Notes: generated from the letters alone by a model not told the origin. A stretch of 34,601 nucleotides of DNA from Phytophthora quininea (GCA_011947345.1 JAAVTG010000410.1:1-34601), one strand, 5' to 3'; shown: positions 17,714 through 27,941, counted from the first letter of the stretch. A program made the numbers and translations.

Positions 17714-18550
17714 TTAACGCACTTCAATGGTGGTCTCCTCCATCGTTGTATCAGTTGCAGTCTCTGACTCGTCGTCCGTATCGACGGCAGACGAACTCTT
17801 CTCTAGGTCGTCATCTGCCTCCATGTCCGTCGTTCTGCCGTCCTTCTTGGCAGTCTTTTGCTTGGGACCGCGGGTGTTCAACGAAGCCTTCTCCACTGAG
17901 TCGTAGTTTCCTTTACGGGGAACACAGAACAGCATCAACTGGACGGCCCCCAACAGCAAATTCGCAGCGTTCGGTACGATTACGAATGCGTCACCGAGTA
18001 GTCCGTAGGCCAGCCAAAGCACGCAGTTGACTACTCCAGCTACAATCATCGGCAACGGTAGTAGCGAAGTGTTGCGCTCTTGAATGACTCTCTTGACCAG
18101 AACCAGCGGCGACCCGAACATGATGGAGGAGATGGCGACTGTGATGAAGCCCACAATATCCTGTACGTGTTCCTTCTTGTCCCCCATGTAGTCGGCCACG
18201 AATGGGTAGAGCACCAACAGTAGGAGCAGCACTACGGTGACGGCGATCTCGTCTCTCAGACTACTCTTGTTGGAGGCGTAGCGGTAGTACACTACCAAGT
18301 AGAACAGCGAGAACGAGAGACCGACAATGTTGGTCCCGACTAAAGGAAAGTAGTCTTTGATGAGCAGGCCGTAGAGTCCCCACGCCACGCAGTTCCCCAC
18401 CATCGACAGCACCGGCAGCGCACTGGGCATACTGGCAGTGCTCTTCTCACCGTGTACCACGCGGATGGCCGGCAGTAGACTGGCAAACAGAGCGCAGGCA
18501 GCTAGAGAGGCGCAGACGCGCAGAATCGTCACGGCCAGGGGCTCCGTCAT
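17714..18550 (-). CDS. SWEET / MtN3-saliva sugar transporter, copy 1 (intact)
   Basis: SWEETs are bidirectional sugar uniporters. The 278-residue frame shows seven hydrophobic segments: VTILRVCASLAACALFASLL, PVLSMVGNCVAWGLYGLLI, VGTNIVGLSFSLFYLVVYY, VTVVLLLLLVLYPFV, IVGFITVAISSIMFGSPLVL, MIVAGVVNCVLWLAYGLL and VIVPNAANLLLGAVQLMLFC. This is the 3+1+3 layout of two MtN3 repeats. A cytosolic tail of about 55 residues is charged and acidic (DMEADDDLEK and SAVDTDDESETATD). The ATG at 18550 sits just before the first helix; an in-frame ATG at 18718 would add a 56-residue basic extension not expected for the family. It lies in the loop between inverted TG4 and TG5, on the same strand as TG4. Location is likely the plasma membrane or an endomembrane; the substrate cannot be read from sequence. 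Confidence 0.92.
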   Translation of the reverse strand: MTEPLAVTILRVCASLAACALFASLLPAIRVVHGEKSTASMPSALPVLSMVGNCVAWGLYGLLIKDYFPLVGTNIVGLSFSLFYLVVYYRYASNKSSLRDEIAVTVVLLLLLVLYPFVADYMGDKKEHVQDIVGFITVAISSIMFGSPLVLVKRVIQERNTSLLPLPMIVAGVVNCVLWLAYGLLGDAFVIVPNAANLLLGAVQLMLFCVPRKGNYDSVEKASLNTRGPKQKTAKKDGRTTDMEADDDLEKSSSAVDTDDESETATDTTMEETTIEVR

Positions 18551-19240
18551 GACAGACAAGAGATATCGCTGCTGGACGGACGCAAACGGAGACTTTCGCT
18601 GAAGAGTCAGTCGCACTTCAGATCCCTTACGAAAATGTAGCCATTTTGGTTTAACACTGCTACGACCAGTAGAATTGCCGGTGGAGGACGAGACGGAGGA
18701 AACAAGACGGCCCAGCATTGAGGAAGTAAAGCCGTCAAGTTACTGAAGGACGGAGCGAGCAGCCCCACCCCGAGGCGTCAACACTGGCGAACTTATCTCG
18801 CATACAATTTTCAAAACGCCACGTGGTGACTCACGTCAGGACGGCGGTGTCAAGAAGTCTTTGGCCATTTTGCAGGGCAAACTCGTCCAGTTTGAGCTTG
18901 ACTCAAGGGGCCGCTTGTGCGACTCTGGCATGCTTTTGAGGAAGGCCTGGTGGCGGCACATGTTTGGCTATTGTATGCGGCAAAAGTGAACAGTTGGGTC
19001 GTGTCACCGAACTGCTGGTAGCGGATCTGGAGGCTCAAGAGCAGCTTCCAGCTCTTGGTGATGTCAGGAACGTCTGAGATCTCCACGGTCTCAAGTGTTT
19101 GAAATGACAATGGAGTCCACGTCTTCGGGCTCGCTGCGCTTGACACGGTGCCATGCTGTTCGAACAGCTAGTTCATCACACTGTTCGACATTTTCGGCTG
19201 ATCGAGACAACTTTGAGTCGGCTGGATGAATACCTTGAGT
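18551..19240 (-). pseudogene. SWEET upstream region and coding relic of unknown family
   Basis: The SWEET promoter must lie at the left end, but no convincing initiator was seen. On the minus strand, pieces VKRSEPEDVDSIVISNT, then LETVEISDVPDITKSWKLLL and IRYQQFGDTTQLF (about 18980-19150) are readable across frame changes. They match the inverted relic at 17340-17450. The family was not recognised. Confidence 0.5.
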
Positions 19241-19295
19241 TGTCCCTTTGGAACGGCCACCGACAGCAACATTGTCGAGTGTTGTCGTCTAGCAA

Positions 19296-19311
19296 GCTCA
19301 TTCTCAAACTT
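19296..19311 (+). promoter_or_regulatory. Core promoter of TG5
   Basis: GCTCATTCTCAAACTT, identical to the TG4 element, lies 72 bp before the ATG. Confidence 0.65.
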
Positions 19312-19382
19312 CCCAGCTTCCTGGCAAGTTTCCGCATCACCTCCACTTTACTGCATTTGTCGTATCATCAGCAAAAACGACT

Positions 19383-21178
19383 ATGGTGACCATTTCCGTT
19401 CAATCGCGCTCATTGCCGCTGCGGCAGCCGCCAGAACAGGGTTGATCCAAGCCTCACCACTCAAATACAACCCGTACACGGCCGTCGACTCCGTGCCGCT
19501 GACTGCTTCCACCCGGCCTTTGGTGGTAAGGTCAACGACGACTGCGTCCAGCCAACGATCCCTGAAGACCCCAACCAAGCCGTGGCCGAGTCGATGGTGA
19601 TTCAAGCTCGCAAGCTGCGTCGTATGGAGGAAAGCCACAGCTCTGACATCACCGACCTGGAGAAATACTTCGGCGAGAGCATGGAGGTGAACTTCAACAC
19701 CCTGAAGGAGAAGTACGCATCGACCTCTGCGCCTACCTCACCATGGCCGAGCAGCTACTGGCCGAGCTACCAAGACGGTATCAACTTCCAGTGGAAGCAG
19801 GGGAACCGTCCGCGTCTGAGAAGTACGCGACGGCTTACGGCAAGGACGTGACCAAGTTCATGGACCAAATCTCACTGAAGTATGGCGTCGACAGTCAGCA
19901 GAGCACGCCTTGCTCGACCGACACGGACTGCAATGGCAATGGCGTGTGCGAAGCGTGCAGGCAAATCAACAGGTTACTGCATCCCCACTTGGCACGGCAT
20001 TTGCCACGCGTGGTCTCCGGCTGCGATCCTGGAGCAAGAGCCGCAGTGCGACGTGGAGAAGAACGGCGTAACCTTCCACGTCTTCGACATTAAAGCGCTC
20101 CTGAGTGAAATGTACGCTGAAGCCAACCTCAAGACCGTGTTCACTGGTGCTCGTTACAACGGCCCAGAGGATCGTGCTAGCAAGGACCAGTTTGGCCGAT
20201 ACACGGACCAAAGCCGTCGCGACTTGGGTGCCGGCTACCCGCGCTAACCAACATCATGGGCAAGCACCAGCAGTCGTTCGTTGTTGACATCTCAGCGGGT
20301 CGGAGGTGTGGAACCAACCTGCGCGGTCCTACGAGTGCAGACGATGGAGCTCGTGGACGTAGGCGAGGCGTCTCAAAAGTACTTTGGCACGTCGTCGTAC
20401 CCGTTCAACAGCGAGATGGTCTACTTGGCTTACACGCAGACCACGTTCAGCTACATCAGCGAAGATATGGATACAGACGGCCCGATGGTTTCTTCCGGTG
20501 GGGTCAGCAAGTACGCAATCGAAAAACTACAGTACTTGCTGGAGCTGGACGCCAACTACAACATCATCGGCGGCGAGTGGCTGGACCAGTCGAAGGCAGA
20601 CCACCCTGACTTTCTGTGGTTCCACCCAAAGCCCGACTCCTCGCTCGTGACCGACTCGGTCTGAGCGTGGCGGAAGTCCAGGAGCTGCATCACATGTCGC
20701 TGTCGTGCAGTTCAGGATCGTCATCTACGCCTCAAGCTACTACTCAGTCGCCTGGAATCGTGGGAGACGGCACTCCAGCATCAACTGCAGGGTCTAACGG
20801 GGACGATGGCGCTGGCTTCTTCATCAGCCTCTTCGGCAACAACGCGCCCCGGCTGCCAGCAACGAAGACAACGTTGTAGGGGTCACCCCGGACTTCATCA
20901 GCTGGCGGCTGGGTCAAGGACCAACAAGAGCAAACGTCGTCTCAGGCTCGCCCTCGGCACCAACCTCGCAGGCAAACTCGCCCCAGACTCCAGTGGTGAC
21001 GCCCCCGGGAGAGCCGAACGCCGTCCCAGACGATCCCGATCGTCCCCAGCGTTAGCAGCCCACGACATCGACGCCCAGCGCATCGACGCCGGACTTCGTG
21101 CCTAACCAGCAGCCGACGCCAAACTCGCCCAGGCGACACCTGCTCCGAGCGAGGCCTACCGTGCACTTCGTGTGCTAG
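19383..21178 (+). pseudogene. Transglutaminase elicitor TG5, array copy with many frameshifts
   Basis: This is the same gene as TG4/TG6/TG7, but the frame is broken repeatedly. Breaks occur within the signal peptide (one C missing near 19397), near 19510, 19803, 19950, 20238, 20300, 20333, 20515, 20660 and several places in the tail. From ATG to stop it is 1796 nt, against 1819 for TG6 and 1818 for TG7, so almost all changes are small deletions. Readable pieces include EKYFGESMEVNFNTLKEKYA, GICHAWSPAAILEQEPQCDV and YFGTSSYPFNSEMVYLAYTQ. The Pep-13 region is disrupted by a frame change around 20300. As written it cannot yield an enzyme. Whether this is real decay or a poorly polished consensus cannot be told here. 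An AATAAA is at 21213-21218. Confidence 0.85.
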
Positions 21179-21212
21179 AAGCTGTCGTGTAGAAGAGGGC
21201 GTCCTGCCGATC

Positions 21213-21218
21213 AATAAA
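21213..21218 (+). terminator. Polyadenylation signal AATAAA of TG5
   Basis: AATAAA about 35 bp after the stop, in the same context as the other copies. Confidence 0.55.
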
Positions 21219-21437
21219 GCATTTGTGCCATTGCATTGCATCGGTATAGTCTCCTTTGTGAGCCACTGGATGACCGAGACGCAGACAAGCGTAGTCATCG
21301 AGAAACACCGCAACAGCGCCGAAAAGCGAGCAATGTCGGTGTTTAAGCGACGTTTTCTACTTCCTTAATTCGAAACACAATCAATCCCAGCACGTTCTGC
21401 ACAAGTAGGAAAAGTGTTTGCCCTTGAAACTTACTAT

Positions 21438-21595
21438 CTACTCTTCACATGAGTTGGACAGTTCAAGCAACTCTAGGACATCAGCGTAACTCAGACCCGT
21501 GTCAGTGATAGCTGATGGCAGGTTGCTGGTCGGGAACCACAAAAGTCGGGATGGTCTTCCTTTAATCTGCCGACCCAATCGCCACCGACGATGTT
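21438..21595 (-). pseudogene. TG3-like 3' fragment, copy a
   Basis: This truncated gene end corresponds to the last 50-55 codons of TG3 (DHPDF, YADVLELLEL) and ends at the same TAG. It starts abruptly at the equivalent of TG3 position 14822. Several single-base deletions break the frame. There is no catalytic or Pep-13 region. Confidence 0.8.
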
Positions 21596-21758
21596 GCTAC
21601 ATGAAGCCGACGTTTGCTCAAAGACTTGGGACCTGCAAATACTGCACCGGTAGTATAGTACTTCAGAAAAGACAAAACGGAATGTATTGTAAGTCCTTGC
21701 TGGACTCCTTGCAAAGGCTGCTAGTGTATGCTACAGTGGGTCAGAATTCAATGCCACC

Positions 21759-22279
21759 TTACAGGAAGTAGGTGACCACGGCTGCCGTCGCAACGCCCAA
21801 CGTGCCAACCACTTGCGAGGCACCGCTCGGACCCAGCCGACGAGCCCGATGACGACGACGTCGAAGAACCCGAAGACGTAGCGGACGACGCAGTGCCCGA
21901 CGACCCGTGGTGGTGGCGCTGGAGCCTCCTGTGCTGGCGGCCGTCGACGAGGTGCCGCCGGCGGAGGATCCGGCAGTGGATCCACCTGTGGTCGCGGCAC
22001 CGCCAACCGAACCGGCAGTAGAGGTCGATCCTCCGGTGGTGGCAGCAGCGCCCGATGATCCGGCGGTCGAAGCAGGGAAGCGCCAGCGGCTCAGTCGATC
22101 CAGTAGCACCGGTAGCCCCAGTAGCACCGGTAGCTCCAGTCGCTCCGGTAGCGCCGGTTGCTCCGGTGGCGCCGGTCGATCCGGTGGTGGTGGTGGCAGC
22201 GGTGGTGGCTGCCGCCGTTTTGGGCGGTGGTTCCGGCGATGGCGAGCGCGGCGATGAGGAGAACCTGGAAGACCTTCAT
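21759..22279 (-). pseudogene. Mucin-like secreted protein, copy 1 (frame damaged)
   Basis: This is a copy of the gene that is intact at 31184-31711. The ATG (22279) and stop (21759-21761) are kept, but the length is 521 nt against 528, and several indels (near 22090, 22075, 21905 and 21830) break the frame. The signal-peptide region is preserved ([20 protein letters not shown]). It is divergent from mucin-like copy 2 across the palindrome centre. Confidence 0.8.
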
Positions 22280-22335
22280 GGTGGTTGGAGTGGTGGTGAT
22301 GGTAGTTGGTACAGGTGGTTGGTGACTTGCGGGGT

Positions 22336-22350
22336 AAGTTTGAGAATGCG
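22336..22350 (-). promoter_or_regulatory. Promoter block of mucin-like copy 1
   Basis: The minus strand reads CGCATTCTCAAACTT, sharing CATTCTCAAACTT with the TG4-TG7 core promoters. It lies 57 bp before the ATG. Confidence 0.55.
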
Positions 22351-22757
22351 ATTCCAGGCAGAGAACTCCGAGCGATTCGAGCCCAGAGGAAGCGACCATG
22401 GTCTCGGATGGCTGCTCTCATGGAAAGCCGTTGCGTTGCCTCGGTCGTATGCAGATATCGCACAGACTAAGATCCGAGCAGCCACACAGGAAGCACTTGC
22501 GCACTGCTATAGCCCTGGTCTCAGTGCAATCTGCTTTCGCGCAGTCTAGTTGCGCTAGAGGCGCAACGGCAAGTTGTCTCGGGTTTGGCTCTACATGTAG
22601 TAGAGCAGCACGTTGTGGGTTCTAGCTCGTGAGCAGGAGGTTTTGAGGCCCCAGCGATTTAGTCAAGTGGTTAATCTCATGGCAGGCAGCATGGTATTTA
22701 ATCCCACAAAGAGCAGGTGGTTGGAAACACAGTTTCGGTAGTCTGGAGACGATGACG

Positions 22758-23026
22758 GTGTTTCCCCTATCCATCCTGCAGGACCTGAAATCTTCGAGTC
22801 TTGATCGTTGCTCATTTCTCTCTATTGGAAAGCCCGTTATTCGTCTTCGCCCGTTCAGCGCGACCGCTACCACAAGTTCATCGGCAAAAATAAATACTAG
22901 TACACTCTTGGACGACAAAAGCGAAGCTCGATCTGGTATATACGGACAGCAACCACCATACGTTGTGGCTTACCATTTGAGATTTACTCGCCGACCTGAG
23001 AAGCTCCTATAGAAAATTCGCGACAT
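22758..23026. repeat. Asymmetric spacer at the centre of palindrome B
   Basis: This 269-bp single-copy centre lies between the inverted modules 19241-22757 and 23027-26575. It recurs in the same orientation at 32190-32459. It contains no recognisable gene. Confidence 0.85.
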
Positions 23027-23430
23027 CGTCATCGTCTCCAGACTACCGAAACTGTGTTTCCAACCACCTGCTCTTTGTGGGATTAAATACCATGCTGCCT
23101 GCCATGAGATTAACCACTTGACTAAATCGCTGGGGCCTCAAAACCTCCTGCTCACGAGCTAGAACCCACAACGTGCTGCTCTACTACATGTAGAGCCAAA
23201 CCCGAGACAACTTGCCGTTGCGCCTCTAGCGCAACTAGACTGCGCGAAGCAGATTGCACTGAGACCAGGGCTATAGCAGTGCGCAAGTGCTTCCTGTGTG
23301 GCTGCTCGGATCTTAGTCTGTGCGATATCTGCATACGACCGAGGCAACGCAACGGCTTTCCATGAGCAGCCATCCGAGACCATGGTCGCTTCCTCTGGGC
23401 TCGAATCGCTCGGAGTTCTCTGCCTGGAAT

Positions 23431-23445
23431 CGCATTCTCAAACTT
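23431..23445 (+). promoter_or_regulatory. Promoter block of mucin-like copy 2
   Basis: CGCATTCTCAAACTT, 57 bp before the ATG at 23502, shared with the other mucin-like copies. Confidence 0.55.
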
Positions 23446-23501
23446 ACCCCGCAAGTCACCAACCACCTGTACCAACTACCATCACCACCACTCCAACCAC
23501 C

Positions 23502-24028
23502 ATGAAGGTCTTCCAGGTTCTCCTCATCGCCGCGCTCGCCATCGCCGGAACCACCGCCCAAAACGGCGGCGCAGCCACCACCGCTGCCACCACCACCACC
23601 GGATCGACCGGCGCCACCGGAGCAACCGGCGCTACCGGAGCGACTGGAGCTACCGGTGCTACTGGGGCTACCGGTGCTACTGGATCGACTGGAGCCGCTG
23701 GCGCTTCCCTGCTTCGACCGCCGGATCATCGGGCGCTGCTGCCACCACCGGAGGATCGACCTCTACTGCCGGTTCGGTTGGCGGTGCCGCGACCACAGGT
23801 GGATCCACTGCCGGATCCTCCGCCGGCGGCACCTCGTCGACGGCCGCCAGCACAGGAGGCTCCAGCGCCACCACCACGGGGTCGTCGGGCACTGCGTCGT
23901 CCGCTACGTCTTCGGGTTCTTCGACGTCGTCGTCATCGGGCTCGTCGGCTTCGGGTTCGAGTGGTGCCTCGCAAGTGGTTGGCACGTTGGGCGTTGCGAC
24001 GGCAGCCGTGGTCACCTACTTCCTGTAA
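23502..24028 (+). pseudogene. Mucin-like secreted protein, copy 2 (frame damaged)
   Basis: The gene opens with [20 protein letters not shown], a signal peptide, then Thr/Ala/Gly repeats of the form GATGATGATG. The frame breaks near 23707, where one C is missing from the run before CTGCTTCGACC, and again near 23879; the hydrophobic tail [17 protein letters not shown] returns in frame at the end. Length is 527 nt, against 528 in the intact copy. Two small compensating or erroneous indels are the only important differences, so it could be functional if they are sequencing errors. Confidence 0.78.
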
Positions 24029-24192
24029 GGTGGCATTGAATTCTGACCCACTGTAGCATACACTAGCAGCCTTTGCAAGGAGTCCAGCAAGGACTTACAA
24101 TACATTCCGTTTTGTCTTTTCTGAAGTACTATACTACCGGTGCAGTATTTGCAGGTCCCAAGTCTTTGGAGCAAACGTCGGCTTCATGTAGC

Positions 24193-24354
24193 AACATCGT
24201 CGGTGGCGATTGGGTCGGCAGATTAAAGGAAGACCATCCCGACTTTTTGTGGTTCCCGACCAGCAAACCTGCCGCATCAGCTATCACTGACACGGGTCTG
24301 AGTTACGCTGATGTCCTAGAGTTGCTTGAACTGTCCAAGTCATGTGAAGAGTAG
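24193..24354 (+). pseudogene. TG3-like 3' fragment, copy b, in a 93-codon chimeric frame
   Basis: NIVGGDWVGRLKEDHPDFLW through LELLELSKSCEE matches the TG3 C terminus almost exactly. The frame is open upstream to an ATG at 24073, which adds about 40 unrelated codons (MQGVQQGLTIHSVLSFLKYY onward) with no secretion signal. No catalytic residues are included. It is most simply a gene remnant left at a rearrangement breakpoint. Confidence 0.75.
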
Positions 24355-24568
24355 ATAGTAAGTTTCAAGGGCAAACACTTTTCCTACTTGTGCAGAACGT
24401 GCTGGGATTGATTGTGTTTCGAATTAAGGAAGTAGAAAACGTCGCTTAAACATTGCTCGCTTTTCGGCGCTGTTGCGGTGTTTCTCGATGACTACGCTTG
24501 TCTGCGTCTCGGTCATCCAGTGGCTCACAAAGGAGACTATATCGATGCAATGCAATGGCACAAAATGC

Positions 24569-24574
24569 TTTATT
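24569..24574 (-). terminator. Polyadenylation signal AATAAA of TG6
   Basis: AATAAA on the minus strand, 40 bp past the TG6 stop. Confidence 0.55.
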
Positions 24575-24613
24575 GATCGGCAGGACGCCAATTCTCTTCT
24601 ACACGACAGCTTC

Positions 24614-26432
24614 TTAGCACACGAAGTGCACGGTAGGCTCGCTCGGAGCAGGTGTCGCCTCGGGCGAGTTTGGCGTCGGCTGCTGGTTAGGCACGAAGTC
24701 CGGCGTCGATGCGCTGGGCGTCGATGTCGTGGGGCTGCCAACGCTGGGGACGATCGGGATCGTCTGGGACGGCGTTCGGTTTCCTCCCGGGGGCGTCACC
24801 ACTGGAGTCTGGGGCGAGTTTGGCTGCGAGGTTGGTGTCGAGGGCGAGCTCTGAGACGACGTTTGCTCTTGTTGGTCCTTGGACCCAGCCGCCAAGCTGA
24901 TGAAGTCCGGGGTGACCCCTACAACGTTGTCTTCGTTGCTGGCAGCCGGGGCGTTGTTGCCGAAGAGGTTGATGAAGAAGCCAGCGCCATCGTCCCCGTT
25001 AGACCCTGCAGTTGATGCTGGAGTGCCGTCTCCCACGATTCCAGGCGACTGAGTAGTAGCTTGAGGCGTAGATGACGATCCTGAACTGCACGACAGCGAC
25101 ATGTGATGCAGCTCCTGGACTTCCGCCACGCTCAGACCGGAGTCGGTCACGAGCGAGGAGTCGGGCTTTGGGTGGGGAACCACAGAAAGTCGGGGTGGTC
25201 TGCCTTCGACTGGTCCAGCCACTCGCCGCCGATGATGTTGTAGTTGGCGTCCAGCTCCAGCAAGTACTCGTAGTTTTTCGATTGCGTGTACTTGCTGACC
25301 CCACCGGAAGAAACCATCGGGCCGTCTGTATCCATATCTTCGCTGATGTAGCTGAACGTGGTCTGCGTGTAAGCCAAGTAGACCATCTCGCTGTTGAACG
25401 GGTACGACGACGTGCCAAAGTACTTTTGAGACGCCTCGCCTACGTCCACGAGCTCCATCGTCTGCACCTCGTAGGACCGCGCAGGTTGGTTCCACACCTC
25501 CGGACCCGCTGAGATGTCAACAACGAACGACTGCTGGTGCTTGCCCATGATGTTGGTTAGCGCGATATGGAAGTAGCCGGCACCCAAGTCGCGACGGCTT
25601 TGGTCCGTGTATCGGCCAAACTGGTCCTTGCTAGCACGATCCTCTGGGCCGTTGTAACGAGCACCAGTGAACACGGTCTTGAGGTTGGCTTCAGCGTACA
25701 TTTCACTCAGGAGCGCTTTAATGTCGAAGACGTGGAAGGTTACGCCGTTCTTCTCCACGTCGCACTGCGGCTCTTGCTCCAGGATCGCAGCCGGAGACCA
25801 CGCGTGGCAAATGCCGTGCCAAGTGGGGATGCAGTAACCTGTTGATTTGCCTGCACGCTTCGCACACACGCCATTGCCATTGCAGTCCGTGTCGGTCGAG
25901 CAAGGCGTGCTCTGCTGACTGTCGACGCCATACTTCAGTGAGATTTGGTCCATGAACTTGGTCACGTCCTTGCCGTAAGCCGTCGCGTACTTCTCAGACG
26001 CGGACGGTTCCCCTGCTTCCACTGGAAGTTGATACCGTCTTGGTAGCTCGGCCAGTAGCTGCTCGGCCATGGTGAGGTAGGCGCAGAGGTCGATGCGTAC
26101 TTCTCCTTCAGGGTGTTGAAGTTCACCTCCATGCTCTCGCCGAAGTATTTCTCCAGGTCGGTGATGTCAGAGCTGTGGCTTTCCTCCATACGACGCAGCT
26201 TGCGAGCTTGAATCACCATCGACTCGGCCACGGCTTGGTTGGGGTCTTCAGGGATCGTTGGCTGGACGCAGTCGTCGTTGACCTTACCACCAAAGGCCGG
26301 GTGGGAAGCAGTCAGCGGCACGGAGTCGACGGCCGTGTACGGGTTGTATTTGAGTGGTGAGGCTTGGATCAACCCTGTTGTGGCGGCTGCCGCAGCGGCA
26401 ATGAGCGCGATTGAACGGGAAATGGTCACCAT
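24614..26432 (-). CDS. Transglutaminase elicitor TG6, best-preserved array copy; two frame breaks
   Basis: This is the most complete of the tailed array copies. From the ATG at 26432 it has the same signal peptide, RKLR propeptide motif, CIPTWHGICHAW nucleophile region, FHIALTNIMGKHQQSFVVD and VWNQPARSYEV as TG4. The first break, near 26012, is one C missing in a C run after FQWKQG (TG4 keeps five Cs and stays in frame). The second, near 25170 after WFPT, is shared with TG4 and TG7. The tail frame then runs unbroken from LVTDSGLSVAEVQ through a Ser/Thr/Gln/Pro-rich segment (SQSSPSTPTSQPNSPQTPVV) to VHFVC and TAA. Length is 1819 nt, which is two short of 607 codons, exactly accounting for the two breaks. 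Secreted and calcium-dependent transglutaminase activity is inferred from the family. Confidence 0.85.
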
Positions 26433-26504
26433 AGTCGTTTTTGCTGATGATACGACAAATGCAGTAAAGTGGAGGTGATGCCGGAAACTTGCCAGGAAGC
26501 TGGG

Positions 26505-26520
26505 AAGTTTGAGAATGAGC
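26505..26520 (-). promoter_or_regulatory. Core promoter of TG6
   Basis: The minus strand reads GCTCATTCTCAAACTT, 73 bp before the ATG, identical to TG4. Confidence 0.65.
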
Positions 26521-26575
26521 TTGCTAGACGACAACACTCGACAATGTTGCTGTCGGTGGCCGTTCCAAAGGGACA

Positions 26576-27099
26576 GCTCGTTGAACTCATTGAGTTTTGT
26601 TGCGTGTGTTGGCAGCCGGGCATTGTCACGTATCATATACTACTTGTATAAGGTGTTCGAGCAGTATAGATCTATACCAAACTTGCGGGACGTGGTTTCA
26701 ATCTCCATTTCATGCACTTGTGCCTTGGACTGCGTTGTAGAGGCACCTGTGACGATCTCAGACCTTCCTGATATCGATCGATCCTGGCTATAGATTCGAT
26801 ACCAGCAGTTTGGTGACACGACCCAACTGTTTGCCCCCGAGACACACCTCATGGCGAATCGACTTGAGCCCAGCAGGTCCTTGATAGCGTGTCTATTTTG
26901 TCACGTTCGTGTAAACACAAATTCAAGTTTGCAGGCGCAAACTTTGCGGGCCCACCGAGCTCTTCAAGTGGACGCAGGAAAGAGGCCCGTATAGATGCTC
27001 GATACCCGTGCAAAGTGCCCCTCATCCAGTCACCAGGTGCTTTCAAAATTGTCGTTGGGCGAGATAAATCCACCAAGCAAAATGTAGCCCACAGACATC
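26576..27099 (+). pseudogene. Coding relic beside SWEET copy 2
   Basis: Second copy of the relic at 17195-17713, including VVEAPVTISDLPDIDRSWL and RYQQFGDTTQLF at about 26720-26830. No intact gene is present. Confidence 0.5.
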
Positions 27100-27941
27100 T
27101 TAACGCACTTCAATGGTGGTCTCCTCCATCGTTGTATCAGTTGCAGTCTCTGACTCGTCGTCCGTATCGACGGCAGACGAACTCTTCTCTAGGTCGTCAT
27201 CTGCCTCCATGTCCGTCGTTCTGCCGTCCTTCTTGGCAGTCTTTTGCTTGGGACCGCGGGTGTTCAACGAAGCCTTCTCCACTGAGTCGTAGTTTCCTTT
27301 ACGGGGAACACACAGAACAGCATCAACTGGACGGCCCCCAACAGCAAATTCGCAGCGTTCGGTACGATTACGAATGCGTCACCGAGTAGTAGTCCGTAGG
27401 CCAGCCAAAGCACGCAGTTGACTACTCCAGCTACAATCATCGGCAACGGTAGTAGCGAAGTGTTGCGCTCTTGAATGACTCTCTTGACCAGAACCAGCGG
27501 CGACCCGAACATGATGGAGGAGATGGCGACTGTGATGAAGCCCACAATATCCTGTACGTGTTCCTTCTTGTCCCCCATGTAGTCGGCCACGAATGGGTAG
27601 AGCACCAACAGTAGGAGCAGCACTACGGTGACGGCGATCTCGTCTCTCAGACTACTCTTGTTGGAGGCGTAGCGGTAGTACACTACCAAGTAGAACAGCG
27701 AGAACGAGAGACCGACAATGTTGGTCCCGACTAAAGGAAAGTAGTCTTTGATGAGCAGGCCGTAGAGTCCCCACGCCACGCAGTTCCCCACCATCGACAG
27801 CACCGGCAGCGCACTGGGCATACTGGCAGTGCTCTTCTCACCGTGTACCACGCGGATGGCCGGCAGTAGACTGGCAAACAGAGCGCAGGCAGCTAGAGAG
27901 GCGCAGACGCGCAGAATCGTCACGGCCAGGGGCTCCGTCAT
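27100..27941 (-). CDS. SWEET / MtN3-saliva sugar transporter, copy 2; C-terminal frameshift
   Basis: Near-identical to the copy at 17714-18550, with the same seven membrane segments. Two differences matter. An extra in-frame codon gives GLLLGDAF where copy 1 has GLLGDAF (near 27389). A two-base AC expansion near 27308 (CACACAG against CACAG) shifts the frame just after the seventh helix, so the reading ends in about 14 unrelated residues (CVFPVKETTTQWRRLR) at 27264. The original acidic tail survives in the other frame down to 27100. The transport core would remain even if the shift is real. It sits in the loop between inverted TG6 and TG7. Confidence 0.88.

Larger units (their letters stand above)
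19241..22757. repeat. Array module X, unit 1 (plus orientation)
   Basis: About 3.5 kb containing TG5, a TG3-like 3' fragment and mucin-like copy 1. It recurs inverted at 23027-26575 and directly at 28632-32189. The left limit is TGTCCCTTTGGAAC; the right limit is GTCTGGAGACGATGACG. Confidence 0.9.
23027..26575. repeat. Array module X, inverted, unit 1
   Basis: Reverse complement of 19241-22757, carrying mucin-like copy 2, the TG3-like fragment and TG6. With its partner it forms a palindrome with arms of about 3.5 kb around a 269-bp spacer. Confidence 0.9.

Noticed and set aside
22758..23026. Spacer as a mobile element or small gene
   Set aside because: No terminal repeats, target duplication or credible reading frame was found.
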